Shown: one piece after another, positions 34,475 through 43,412 of the stretch
How the letters are laid out: every line of letters begins with the position of its first letter
How positions within the stretch are numbered: the stretch's first letter is position 1
Assembly (NCBI GenBank): GCA_038205395.1
Contig: JBBRBX010000011.1
Span: 7,220 to 71,219, forward strand
Origin: Fredericiella sp038205395
GTDB lineage: Bacteria; Chloroflexota; Anaerolineae; Caldilineales; Caldilineaceae
Direction: 5' to 3'
Length of the DNA: 64,000 bases
Notes under the pieces: generated by a model
Seen by the model: the letters and a program-made list of their open reading frames with translations, nothing else
Told to the model about the DNA's origin: nothing
Database searches by the model: none
Made by a program: the position numbers and the translations under genes

Positions 34475-34915
34475 GCTTGTACCAAAGGTTGTACCGTTCT
34501 TGCGCATCCAGATAGATGGACGAAGACATTGGCTGTGGCTATGCTTGCCTCATACAGCAGTTTGCTGGTGCAGTTTGAACCTCTATACGGCAAAGGATAG
34601 ATATCCGGCGGCAAAGGAGGAAGAATGCAGTGGGACCGGCAGCACCAACAAGGTGAACAGGGACGGCTTCAATATAACCGGCATCTGACCCCATCAAGAA
34701 GGGCGGATGCACGAGCGCTGGAGCCGGCGACGAGCGGTATGACTGATTGGCAAACCCACCGCTGGCACATGCTGCTGAGCGGCGTCATGCTGGCCGGTCT
34801 GCGCTAGATATAGTTCGCATTGGCCGTATATTTAAGCCGCAGCCGGATAGTAGTTATAGCAAGAAGAGATGTACAGCACCGTGTAAAGTGAAACCATGTA
34901 AGCAAGGAGACTGCA
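34475..34915. other. Divergent intergenic region
   Basis: About 440 bases between the palindrome and the LEA-like gene. No convincing small gene is present: the open frames here have no ribosome-binding site or recognisable sequence. Promoters for the plus-strand stress locus must lie here, but no consensus pair at good spacing is visible. The last 15 bases hold the AAGGAG ribosome-binding site. Confidence 0.4.
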
Positions 34916-35911
34916 ATGAATGAGCAAAACCGGACAAGCAAATTTGGTGAGACGACACCGGCAGCCGACCAGGTGACAACAGGGTCCGCCGGCGCAAGTG
35001 GAAAGACTGAGGCAGTGCGCCAGGCGGCCGGCGAGGCGGTTGACAATGCAACCGACCAGGTCAAGCAGGCGACAAATCAGGCTAAGCAGGCGGCAGGCAA
35101 CGTAGCTGACCAGGTAAAACAGACCTTTGACCAGGCTGCCCAGCAGACAAAGCGCGAAATCAACAATGTGACTGATCAGGTGCGGCAGCAAGCTGACAGC
35201 CTGGTTTCGGAACAGAAGGATTCCGCCGCTGAGCATCTCGGCACTTTGGCGGCTACGCTGCGCCAGACCGGACGCCAGCTTCAGGAGCAGGACGAGCGCA
35301 TGGTGGGCCGCTACACAGAAGTCGTGGCTGACCAGATTGAATCGGCCTCTGAGTTTTTGCGCAACCGCAACACGGGCGATTTGTTGAGTGAGGTAAAGCA
35401 GTTGGCGCAGCGCCAGCCGGAATTGTTTGTGGCCGGTTCTTTGGCGGTTGGCTTTCTGCTCGGCCGCTTTATCAAGGGTCCGAGCCGCTCGGCGGAGCGC
35501 TCTGCACAGGGGAATGATCAGAGCAGCTATGGCCAAGGCTATCACGGCCAGAGCTACCAGTCGGGTGGGTATCAGCCTGGCAGTTACCAGTCCGGCGGCC
35601 AATGGCTGGACAATCAGGGCCGCCAAGCTGTCGGCGCCGGCAGATATGAGACCAGCGGGATGCAGGGTGACACCTACCAGCCGAGCGGCAGCTACCAGTC
35701 TCAAGGTACAAGCAGCTCAGGGATGAGCAGCTACAGCAGCGGAAAATCTGCCTATCAGACGGGACCGGACAAAACGGAGGGCAGCGACACCGATTATCCT
35801 CGCTATGACCCCACCTACACGGGCAGCAGTTCGATTACGGAAGCCAACAAGGAATCGACGGACGAAGCGACAACGGAAGCCAATAACTATACGCCGACTT
35901 CGCGGCGCTAG
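34916..35911 (+). CDS. LEA-like/apolipoprotein-like protein with Tyr/Gly/Ser-rich tail
   Basis: 331 residues. Residues 30-150 are amphipathic helix repeats (ATDQVKQATNQAKQAAGNVADQVKQ, then DQVRQQADSLV), like late-embryogenesis-abundant proteins. One membrane helix follows near 172-188 (LFVAGSLAVGFLLGRFI). The rest is a disordered Tyr/Gly/Gln/Ser-rich segment with repeated SYQSGGYQPGSYQ-type units and an acidic end. AAGGAG lies seven bases upstream of the ATG. It likely shields membranes or proteins during drying or osmotic stress; this is inferred from composition and neighbours. Confidence 0.82.
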   Translation: MNEQNRTSKFGETTPAADQVTTGSAGASGKTEAVRQAAGEAVDNATDQVKQATNQAKQAAGNVADQVKQTFDQAAQQTKREINNVTDQVRQQADSLVSEQKDSAAEHLGTLAATLRQTGRQLQEQDERMVGRYTEVVADQIESASEFLRNRNTGDLLSEVKQLAQRQPELFVAGSLAVGFLLGRFIKGPSRSAERSAQGNDQSSYGQGYHGQSYQSGGYQPGSYQSGGQWLDNQGRQAVGAGRYETSGMQGDTYQPSGSYQSQGTSSSGMSSYSSGKSAYQTGPDKTEGSDTDYPRYDPTYTGSSSITEANKESTDEATTEANNYTPTSRR

Positions 35912-35959
35912 TGCCAACAAACGGAACAGGAAGTTAGAATCATTGCGGAGGAAATCGGC

Positions 35960-36421
35960 ATGGAACGGAATACGAATACAGTGACAACTACACAAGGGGC
36001 GCCCCAGAATTGGGAAGAGCCAGCGGTACGAGATGCAGAGACAAGCAACGCCTCGCTAGGCAGACTTTTCAGCGACCTGGCTGACGATCTGAGCGAACTG
36101 ACGCGCAAAGAGATCGAACTGGCCCGCACGGAGACGATGGAGAAGGTTTCACACGCCACCAAGGCAGTGGTCTCCATGGCTGTCGGTGGCTTTATCGCCT
36201 ACGCCGGGCTGTTGGTCCTGCTGGTGGCCGCTGTTCTCGCACTTGCGACCTGGATGCCTTATTGGCTGTCAGCCGTCATCGTCGGCGTCGTTGTGCTGAT
36301 CATTGGGCTGATTATGCTGCAGAGCGGGCGAAGCGGGCTGAAGAATACCAGCATCACCCCCGAGAAGACGGTGGACACGATGAAAGAGAATGCACAGTGG
36401 GTAAAGGAGAAGATCCAGTGA
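35960..36421 (+). CDS. Holin-X-like (phage_holin_3_6-type) membrane protein
   Basis: 153 residues. A soluble N-terminal stretch with LGRLFSDLADDLSELTRKEIELARTE, then two membrane helices (VSMAVGGFIAYAGLLVLLVAAVLALATWM and AVIVGVVVLIIGLIML), the layout of the actinobacterial holin-X/PF07332 family. Despite the name, chromosomal members are membrane-stress proteins. It overlaps the next gene by four bases (GTGA) and lies 48 bases after the LEA-like gene, so the three are one operon. Confidence 0.85.
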   Translation: MERNTNTVTTTQGAPQNWEEPAVRDAETSNASLGRLFSDLADDLSELTRKEIELARTETMEKVSHATKAVVSMAVGGFIAYAGLLVLLVAAVLALATWMPYWLSAVIVGVVVLIIGLIMLQSGRSGLKNTSITPEKTVDTMKENAQWVKEKIQ

Positions 36422-37782
36422 GCGAATATAGCGACCAGACCTATAAAGATAGAAACTATACCGGCCAGGCCAAGGAAGAGAAATCCTCCGAGGAAATTCG
36501 AGCCGACATCGAGCGCACACGCAATAACATGACCGAGAAGATTGACACGATTCAGGATCGTCTCAGTCCTGACAACCTCAAGGTCCAGGCGCAGAGTATG
36601 GTGCAGGATATTGTGCAGGAGAGCACCGACGCCATCATGGAATTCGTCCGCTCAGGTTCCCGCCAGGCAGGCAGCACATTGGTGGAGACCATCAAGCAAA
36701 ATCCGCTGCCTTCAGCGGTTGTTGGCTTGGGGTTGGGCTGGCTGTTGATGAACATGATGAACAGCCAGGGCAGCAGCGACCGGGATCGTGACTACCGGGA
36801 TCGCGATAATCGCAATCTAAACTACGGCGCAGGCTATGCCCCGAATTATGGCGCACGTGTGCCAATAGCCGGGCAGTACGGCTATGAAGAGTGGCAGGGG
36901 TCGGCGGCTGCGTATGAGACGGCGCAATATGACCGCAGCCAGGGCAGCGGTATTGGTGATGCGGCCGGCAAAGTGGGCCATACCGCCCAGAATGTGGCGG
37001 GTAAGGTCGGCGACACGGCCCAGGATGTAGCGGGCAAAGTTGGCGACACGGCGCAGAATGTAGCTGGCAAGGTCGGTGAGGTGGCGCACAACTTGGCCGG
37101 CAGCGTGACCGGCGCAGTGCAAGATGCAGCCGGCAAGGTGGGTGAGACGGCGCATGATTTGAGCCAGCGGCTGGGTGAAGGGGCAGGCGCTGTTGCCTCC
37201 ACAACCAGTTCCGCCGGTCAACAGGCCATGCACGCCAGCCGCTCAGCCGCTCAGCAGGCTACCCGGCAGGCCGGCAGCTTGACCAGCCAGGGACAGTATC
37301 AGGCTGGGCGTGTGGGCCGCACGGTGCAGCGCTCGCTGGAAGACAATCCCATCGCCTTCGGCATTGCAGCTTTGATCGCCGGCGCCGCCATCGGCCTGGC
37401 GCTGCCGGCAACACGCCAGGAACGCCAACTGCTGGGCGACGTACATGACCAGGTGATGGATAAAGCGCAGAGCTTTGCCTCCGATCTTGCGGAAGAAGCC
37501 AAAGATGTGGTGGCGGAAGTCAAGCCCCGCCTCGAAGAGACTGCGCAAAAAGTGACGCAAGATCTGAAGGAGTCGGGCAAGCTGATCGGCGACGAGATCA
37601 AGCAGACAGGCAAGCAAGCTGGTCAGGAGGTCAAGCAGACGCTTGAAGACGCCGGCAGCAAGGTGCGCAGTAAAGTGGATGCCAAGGTCGAAGGTGTGGA
37701 CAGCACGGCAAAAGACAACGACAGTCAGGTGGCTTCTTCCAGCACCGGCTCCAGTTTCAGCAACAAAGCTGACAAAATCTAG
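36418..37782 (+). CDS. DUF3618 protein with LEA-like repeats
   Basis: 454 residues from GTG 36418, overlapping the previous stop, with AAGGAG eight bases upstream. The N-terminal 60 residues match DUF3618 (SSEEIRADIERTRNNMTEKID). A membrane helix near residue 100 (LPSAVVGLGLGWLLMNMM) is followed by an Arg/Asp/Tyr-rich linker and about six 11-residue repeats of the AGKVGDTAQNV type. A second helix (IAFGIAALIAGAAIGLALP) leads to long amphipathic coils (AEEAKDVVAEVKPRLEETAQKV). It is a membrane-tethered protectant by analogy with LEA and apolipoprotein-like proteins. Confidence 0.85.
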   Translation: MSEYSDQTYKDRNYTGQAKEEKSSEEIRADIERTRNNMTEKIDTIQDRLSPDNLKVQAQSMVQDIVQESTDAIMEFVRSGSRQAGSTLVETIKQNPLPSAVVGLGLGWLLMNMMNSQGSSDRDRDYRDRDNRNLNYGAGYAPNYGARVPIAGQYGYEEWQGSAAAYETAQYDRSQGSGIGDAAGKVGHTAQNVAGKVGDTAQDVAGKVGDTAQNVAGKVGEVAHNLAGSVTGAVQDAAGKVGETAHDLSQRLGEGAGAVASTTSSAGQQAMHASRSAAQQATRQAGSLTSQGQYQAGRVGRTVQRSLEDNPIAFGIAALIAGAAIGLALPATRQERQLLGDVHDQVMDKAQSFASDLAEEAKDVVAEVKPRLEETAQKVTQDLKESGKLIGDEIKQTGKQAGQEVKQTLEDAGSKVRSKVDAKVEGVDSTAKDNDSQVASSSTGSSFSNKADKI

Positions 37783-37821
37783 GCCGGCCAAGGTGTGACA
37801 GGCAAGTGTGACAGGTAGTGC

Positions 37822-37860
37822 AGACACCGGGTTTCCCGCGGGAAACTCGGTGTCTTTGTG
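37822..37860 (+). terminator. Hairpin terminator after the stress operon
   Basis: AGACACCGGGTTTCC (37822-37836) pairs with GGAAACTCGGTGTCT (37841-37855) with one G-U pair and a CGCG loop, followed by TTGTG. The U tract is short. Confidence 0.7.
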
Positions 37861-38072
37861 TCTATCTCTTACTAACGCTCGCGCTGCCCACAGGATGTTT
37901 TTCTATCCTGGGCTGTACCTTCGCTTTGCATCGCAGGCTACAGATTGCCGCCTCTTTATGTGCTAAACTGAGAAACGGGACAGAAACACCTTCCCCCCTC
38001 AGCGAAAACGCTCTTTTACTGTCACCCGGTGTGATTGGATTGCGTCGGTAGAAACGTCAAAGGAGACACGAC

Positions 38073-38270
38073 ATGAACATGGATATTCTGGAAGGCAAGT
38101 GGAAAGAACTGCGTGGTAAGGCGCAGGCGAAGTGGGGCGATTTGACGGACAGTGACCTCGACGAGATTAAAGGTCGCCGCACTGAGTTGGAAGGTACGCT
38201 GCAGAAGCGGTATGGTTACGACAAAGAACGCGCCCGCCGCGAGGTGGACGAGTTCCTCGGCGGCTCCTAA
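38073..38270 (+). CDS. CsbD family stress-response protein
   Basis: 65 residues. MNMDILEGKWKELRGKAQAKWGDLTDSDLDEIKGRRTELEG matches the CsbD/YjbJ consensus along its full length (KWxxxxGxxxxxWGxLTDDDLxxxxG). AAAGGAGAC is eight bases upstream. CsbD-like proteins are induced by general stress; their mechanism is unknown. It extends the stress theme of the preceding operon but has its own terminator. Confidence 0.93.
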   Translation: MNMDILEGKWKELRGKAQAKWGDLTDSDLDEIKGRRTELEGTLQKRYGYDKERARREVDEFLGGS

Positions 38271-38312
38271 GTATCCTATCGGTTGCTGTTGTCCGGCAGC
38301 CGCCAATCTAAG

Positions 38313-38369
38313 CTAAAAACGTCAACGGCCCTGCGAAATTGCATTTCGCAGGGCCGTTGACGTTTTTAG
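38313..38369. terminator. 27-bp perfect palindrome, bidirectional terminator
   Basis: The arms 38313-38339 and 38343-38369 are exact reverse complements with a three-base loop. They begin CTAAAAACGTCAACGG and end with TTTTTAG, giving a U tract on both strands. It closes the CsbD transcript. The stem is far longer than needed for termination. Confidence 0.88.
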
Positions 38370-38394
38370 TGGCAAATCCTATCCAGATGGCCAG

Positions 38395-38423
38395 TTGCCG
38401 GCTTCGCGCAACGGGAGTAAAAT
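38395..38423 (+). promoter_or_regulatory. Sigma-70-type promoter for the tetR-ABC operon
   Basis: TTGCCG (38395-38400), a 17-base spacer, then TAAAAT (38418-38423). Transcription would begin near 38430, inside the operator-like repeat. Confidence 0.6.
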
Positions 38424-38426
38424 AAT

Positions 38427-38440
38427 AACGAGCGTTCGTT
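38427..38440. promoter_or_regulatory. TetR-type operator
   Basis: AACGAGCGTTCGTT has AACGA/TCGTT arms with a four-base centre, overlapping the predicted transcription start of the TetR gene. This is the size and place expected for an autorepression site. Confidence 0.6.
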
Positions 38441-38457
38441 TTCCCACGGAGCAGACT

Positions 38458-39082
38458 ATGCAGGAACAGCTTTTACGCAAAGGCGAGGTGGCGCAGCAGC
38501 GGATTGTAGATGCGGCCTATACCCTTTTCTTGGAGCAAGGCTACCACGGTACATCCATGCGCCAGATCGCCGAACAGGCGGAAATGACGGTCGGCGGCAT
38601 CTATAACCACTTTGGCAGCAAAGAACACATTTGGGAAGCCGTTTTCACAGCCAAGCACCCTTACCATACCATGCTGCCTTTGGTGGAAGCTGCGCAGGGT
38701 GAAAACGTGGCGGACTTTGTGCGCGCGACAGCCGCCATGCTCGTCGAAGAATTAAATAAGCGCGAAGACCTTCTCAACCTTATGTTTATTGAGTTGGTGG
38801 AATTTAGCGGCAAGCATATCCCCGATCTCTACCATGCGCTGCTGCCACAACTTTCACCCATTGCAGCCAAATTCAACCATTTGCGCGGCCGTCTGCGCCC
38901 GCTGCCGCTGCCCATCCTCGTGCGCACCTTTGCCGGCCTGTTTATCTCCTACTACATCACCGAGCTGCTGATGCCCAAAGAGGCCCGGCTGCTGATGGGC
39001 GATGATCCGCTCGATGCCTTTGTCAACATCTACCTTTACGGCATCCTGGATGAACCAGGCCGCCCAGCACAGGACACCCAGT

Positions 39083-39090
<8 letters not shown>
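38458..39090 (+). CDS. TetR/AcrR family repressor
   Basis: About 210 residues from ATG 38458 (GGAG seven bases upstream). N-terminal HTH: QRIVDAAYTLFLEQGYHGTSMRQIAEQAEMTVGGIYNHFGSKEHIW. The C-terminal ligand domain has little sequence identity to known ones. It overlaps the ABC-2 permease gene by eight bases and heads the efflux operon, which it probably represses. Induction would come from a substrate of the pump. Confidence 0.92.
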
Positions 39091-40213
<1,123 letters not shown>

Positions 40214-40239
40214 AATCAGAGTGATGAGGAGTTGTTGTC

Positions 40240-40881
40240 ATGCACGGCAATCGCAAACGTCTGCTGCCGTTCGTCCTGCTGGCGCTGGCCGTTAGCGCCG
40301 CCTTCTATTTCTTTCTACAGACTTCAGCCACTAGCAGCGAGCTGACGATCTCCGGCACAATAGAAGCCACCGAGGTCAGCCTTGGTTCGATCCAGGGTGG
40401 GCGTGTAGACCAGGTGCAGGTTAACGAAGGGGATACCGTCAACGCCGATCAGATCCTAGCCGTCGTCAATCCTGGCGGCGCAAGCCGCGGGGGCAGCGGG
40501 CGCGAGATGATTCACTCCCCGCTGGCAGGGGTGGTGCTCTACCGCCATATGGAACCGGGCGAGATTGCCAGCGCCGGTGCGCCGCTGTTGACCGTAACCG
40601 ACCCCAACAACCTAAAGTTGACGGTTTACGTCCCCGAAGATCGCTATGGCCAAATCCGCCTGGGTCAGGTGCTGTCCGTGACGGTTGATTCCTTCCCAAA
40701 CGAAAGTTTTGCGGGGACGGTATCCCATATTGCCGACCAGGCTGAATTTACGCCGCGCAACGTGCAGACGACTGACAACCGCAAGACGACTGTCTTTGCG
40801 GTGCGGCTTAACCTGCCGCCTTCCGACGGCAAGCTGAAACCGGGCATGCCTGCTGATGTTCATTTCGCCCTGGCTCAATAG
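40240..40881 (+). CDS. HlyD/YbhG-like membrane-fusion (periplasmic adaptor) protein, short form
   Basis: 213 residues. N-terminal anchor (LLPFVLLALAVSAAFYFFL), then a biotinyl-lipoyl-like half (GTIEATEVSLGSIQGGRVDQVQVNEGDTV), a second lipoyl half (IHSPLAGVVLYRHMEPGEIASAGAPLLTV) and a beta-barrel domain ending DGKLKPGMPADVHF. The long coiled-coil hairpin that usually lies between the lipoyl halves is missing, fitting a cell without an outer-membrane tunnel to reach. It lies between permease and ATPase genes of the same operon. Confidence 0.88.
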   Translation: MHGNRKRLLPFVLLALAVSAAFYFFLQTSATSSELTISGTIEATEVSLGSIQGGRVDQVQVNEGDTVNADQILAVVNPGGASRGGSGREMIHSPLAGVVLYRHMEPGEIASAGAPLLTVTDPNNLKLTVYVPEDRYGQIRLGQVLSVTVDSFPNESFAGTVSHIADQAEFTPRNVQTTDNRKTTVFAVRLNLPPSDGKLKPGMPADVHFALAQ

Positions 40882-40897
40882 CCGGGTGACAGCAAAT

Positions 40898-41848
40898 ATG
40901 GCTGAAATTCGCATTGCAGCACATGAGGTGCACAAGAGCTTTGGCGCGGTGCATGCCGTCGACGGTGTCAGCCTGCAAGTAAGCGCAGGCGAGATCTATG
41001 GACTCGTCGGCCCTGACGGCGCCGGCAAGACAACGCTGGTGCGGCTGCTGTGCGGCGCACTGCATTTGGACGCCGGTACGGTGTCGCTGGCCGGCTTCGA
41101 CATGGCGCGCCGGCCGGAACGCGGGCGCGAACGGCTGGGCTATCTGGCGCAGCGCTTTTCTCTGTATGATGATCTCACTGTGGAAGAAAACCTGCGTTTC
41201 TTTGCCGAAGTGCGCGGGCTGCCGCCGGCGCAGTGGCGGGCGCGCAGCCGCGAAATCCTTGGGTTTGTCGGCTTAGCCCAGTTTGAGACGCGCCGCGCGG
41301 CCCAGCTTTCGGGCGGCATGAAGCAAAAGCTTGGCCTGGCCATTGCCTTGATCAACGAGCCACAGGTGCTGCTGTTGGATGAGCCGACAACAGGCGTGGA
41401 CCCGATGACGCGCCAGGATTTCTGGCGGCTCATCATCCCCCTTTTGCGCAGCGGCGACCTGGCCGTTCTGGTCAGCACCCCCTATATGGATGAGGCGATG
41501 CGCTGCACACGCATCGGGTTTATGCGCAGCGGGCGCATCATCAGCGAAGGAGCGCCCAACGACTTGCGCAAACAGCTTGATGGGCGAATTGTCGAACTTG
41601 TCGGCGAACCGCAGGCGGAGTTTGCCCAGTTGGCGCGCGCGGATGGAGGGATGGAGGCGGTGCAGCGCTTTGGCCGCCAGCTCCACCTGCGCGTGGCCCC
41701 TGGCCAGCGCGAGGCGGTCGTGCAGCGGCTGCAGGCTGCCATTGCCGCCACCGGTGGGCAGGTGGAGCGTATAGGGCCGATTGAACCCCAGTTGGAAGAT
41801 GTCTTTATTGCGCTGGCGGAAGAACAGCCGCAGGAAATGCAAGCGTGA
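40898..41848 (+). CDS. ABC transporter ATP-binding protein (efflux, first)
   Basis: About 316 residues. Walker A GPDGAGKTTLVRLL, Q-loop in YLAQRFSLYDDLTVEEN, signature LSGGMKQKLGLA, Walker B VLLLDEPTTGVDP, with a DUF4162-like C-terminal tail. The ATG at 40898 is the start; a GTG 12 bases upstream is possible. It ends with a GTGA overlap into the second ATPase. Together they resemble the YbhF double ATPase split into two chains. Confidence 0.9.
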   Translation: MAEIRIAAHEVHKSFGAVHAVDGVSLQVSAGEIYGLVGPDGAGKTTLVRLLCGALHLDAGTVSLAGFDMARRPERGRERLGYLAQRFSLYDDLTVEENLRFFAEVRGLPPAQWRARSREILGFVGLAQFETRRAAQLSGGMKQKLGLAIALINEPQVLLLDEPTTGVDPMTRQDFWRLIIPLLRSGDLAVLVSTPYMDEAMRCTRIGFMRSGRIISEGAPNDLRKQLDGRIVELVGEPQAEFAQLARADGGMEAVQRFGRQLHLRVAPGQREAVVQRLQAAIAATGGQVERIGPIEPQLEDVFIALAEEQPQEMQA

Positions 41849-42759
41849 ACCCAGAACCGGCCATCCGCACCCACAATCTCACACGACGCTTTGGCGACTT
41901 TGTTGCGGTCGACCACCTCAACCTGGAAGTGCAGCCAGGCCAGGTGCTGGGCTATCTTGGCCCCAACGGCTCCGGCAAGACGACCACGATCCGGATGCTG
42001 CTCGGACTGCTGCATCCATCCGAGGGAGATGCGCACGTGTTAGGCTATGATGTGGTGGCGCAGCCGGAACTGGTGCGCGCCAACAGCGGCTACATGTCGC
42101 AAAAATTTGCGCTCTACCACGAACTGACCGCCCGCGAAAACCTCACCTTTTATGCCGGCATCTATGGGGTGCAGGATCGCAGCCGCGTCAGCCAGGTGCT
42201 GGAAGAGCTGGGGCTGGGCGCAGTGCAGAACCAGCGCGTGCAAACGCTCTCAGCCGGCTGGAGGCAGCGTCTGGCGCTGGCAACTGCCATTATCCATCGC
42301 CCTGGCTTGCTGTTTCTGGATGAGCCGACGAGCGGGGTGGACCCGGTGGCCCGCCGCGCCTTTTGGGATTTGATTTACGAACTGTCGACGCAAGGCATCA
42401 CTGTGATGGTCTCAACGCACTATATGGACGAAGCGGAATATTGTACGCAGATCGGCATTATGCGCGATGGAAAGCTGTTGGCGCTGGCCGAGCCGGACGA
42501 GCTCAAGCGCCAACTGCCCGGTCAAGTATGGGAAATGAGCGCGGAGCCGCTGCTGCAAGCCGTCGAGCTGCTGGAGCAGCAGCCGTTTGTGCGCACTGTC
42601 GCATTGGCCGGCGACCACCTGCGCATACTGACCGACTCTGCCGTAAATGCCGAACAGATCAGCACTTACCTCGCTGCACAGGGCGTGCAGACACTTTCGG
42701 TCACAAAAGGGACACCCACCATTGAAGATGTTTTTATGGCGCTGTCGAACAGTGGCTAG
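41845..42759 (+). CDS. ABC transporter ATP-binding protein (efflux, second)
   Basis: 304 residues, GTG start overlapping the previous stop. Walker A GPNGSGKTTTIRMLL, Walker B LLFLDEPTSGVDPVA, H-loop in MVSTHYMDEAEYC. The signature is altered to LSAGWRQRLALA where LSGGQ is usual. Its stop codon shares the CTAG at 42756-42759 with the convergent NarL gene. It forms a heterodimeric motor with the preceding ATPase. Confidence 0.9.
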   Translation: MNPEPAIRTHNLTRRFGDFVAVDHLNLEVQPGQVLGYLGPNGSGKTTTIRMLLGLLHPSEGDAHVLGYDVVAQPELVRANSGYMSQKFALYHELTARENLTFYAGIYGVQDRSRVSQVLEELGLGAVQNQRVQTLSAGWRQRLALATAIIHRPGLLFLDEPTSGVDPVARRAFWDLIYELSTQGITVMVSTHYMDEAEYCTQIGIMRDGKLLALAEPDELKRQLPGQVWEMSAEPLLQAVELLEQQPFVRTVALAGDHLRILTDSAVNAEQISTYLAAQGVQTLSVTKGTPTIEDVFMALSNSG

Positions 42760-43412
42760 ACCAGATGGCGCTGCATAGCCAGCGTAACCGCAGCAACGCG
42801 GCTGGCCACGCCCAGCTTGGAATAGATATTGCGCACGTGAAACTTGACGGTACCGACCCCCAGAAAAAGCTTGTCGGCAATCTCTTGATTGCTGAGGCCA
42901 TCCACCAACAGTGCCAGCACTTCGCGCTCGCGCTCGGTTAAATCATCGGCAGGCACGACGGGCTGCGTGGTCGAATGAACAAGCGCTTCGGTTGCCTCGG
43001 ACGAAAGCGTCATGCGCCCGGCATGGGCCGAGCGGATGGCAGCCGCCAGTTCGGTCACAGTCACGTTCTTGAGCAGGTAGCCGGTGGCGCCTGCCTGCAG
43101 CGCGCCCTGCACCATACCGTCTTCCGCAAAGCTGGTGAGCACGATCACCCGGCAATTGGGACATTTTTCGCGCACCAGGCGCGTTGCAGTGGCGCCGTCG
43201 ATACCAGGCATCTTCAGATCCATCAGCACAATATCCGGATGCAGGCGCTGCGCCAGCGTCACCGCCTCCTCGCCGCTCTCGGCCTCACCAACCAGTTCAA
43301 AATCCGTGTGCACCAGCAGAAATTTGGCTAAACCACCGCGCACGACGGCGTGGTCATCTACAATCATGATACGAATTCTCTGTTCCGCCATGTGTTCTTG
43401 CTGCCTGCTCAC
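42756..43412 (-). CDS. NarL-family response regulator
   Basis: About 218 residues. The GTG at 43412 overlaps the kinase stop (GTGA) and is preceded by GAGGAGAGG; an ATG at 43391 is the alternative. The receiver is intact (MIVDDHAVVRGG, VLMDLKMPGIDG, GYLLKNVTV) and the HTH is typical (LTEREREVLALLVDGLSNQEIAD, then KFHVRNIYSKLGVAS). It is the evident partner of the large kinase upstream; stop codons of this gene and the ABC gene overlap in CTAG. Confidence 0.92.
   Translation of the reverse strand: MSRQQEHMAEQRIRIMIVDDHAVVRGGLAKFLLVHTDFELVGEAESGEEAVTLAQRLHPDIVLMDLKMPGIDGATATRLVREKCPNCRVIVLTSFAEDGMVQGALQAGATGYLLKNVTVTELAAAIRSAHAGRMTLSSEATEALVHSTTQPVVPADDLTEREREVLALLVDGLSNQEIADKLFLGVGTVKFHVRNIYSKLGVASRVAAVTLAMQRHLV

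Noticed and set aside
34398..34807. Small plus-strand frames in the spacer upstream of the LEA-like gene
   Set aside because: No ribosome-binding site, no hydrophobic or conserved pattern, and atypical residue use.
36692..37233. Minus-strand Pro/His/Cys-rich frames opposite the DUF3618 gene
   Set aside because: Complement of the LEA repeat region; no start signal and biased only because the repeats are.
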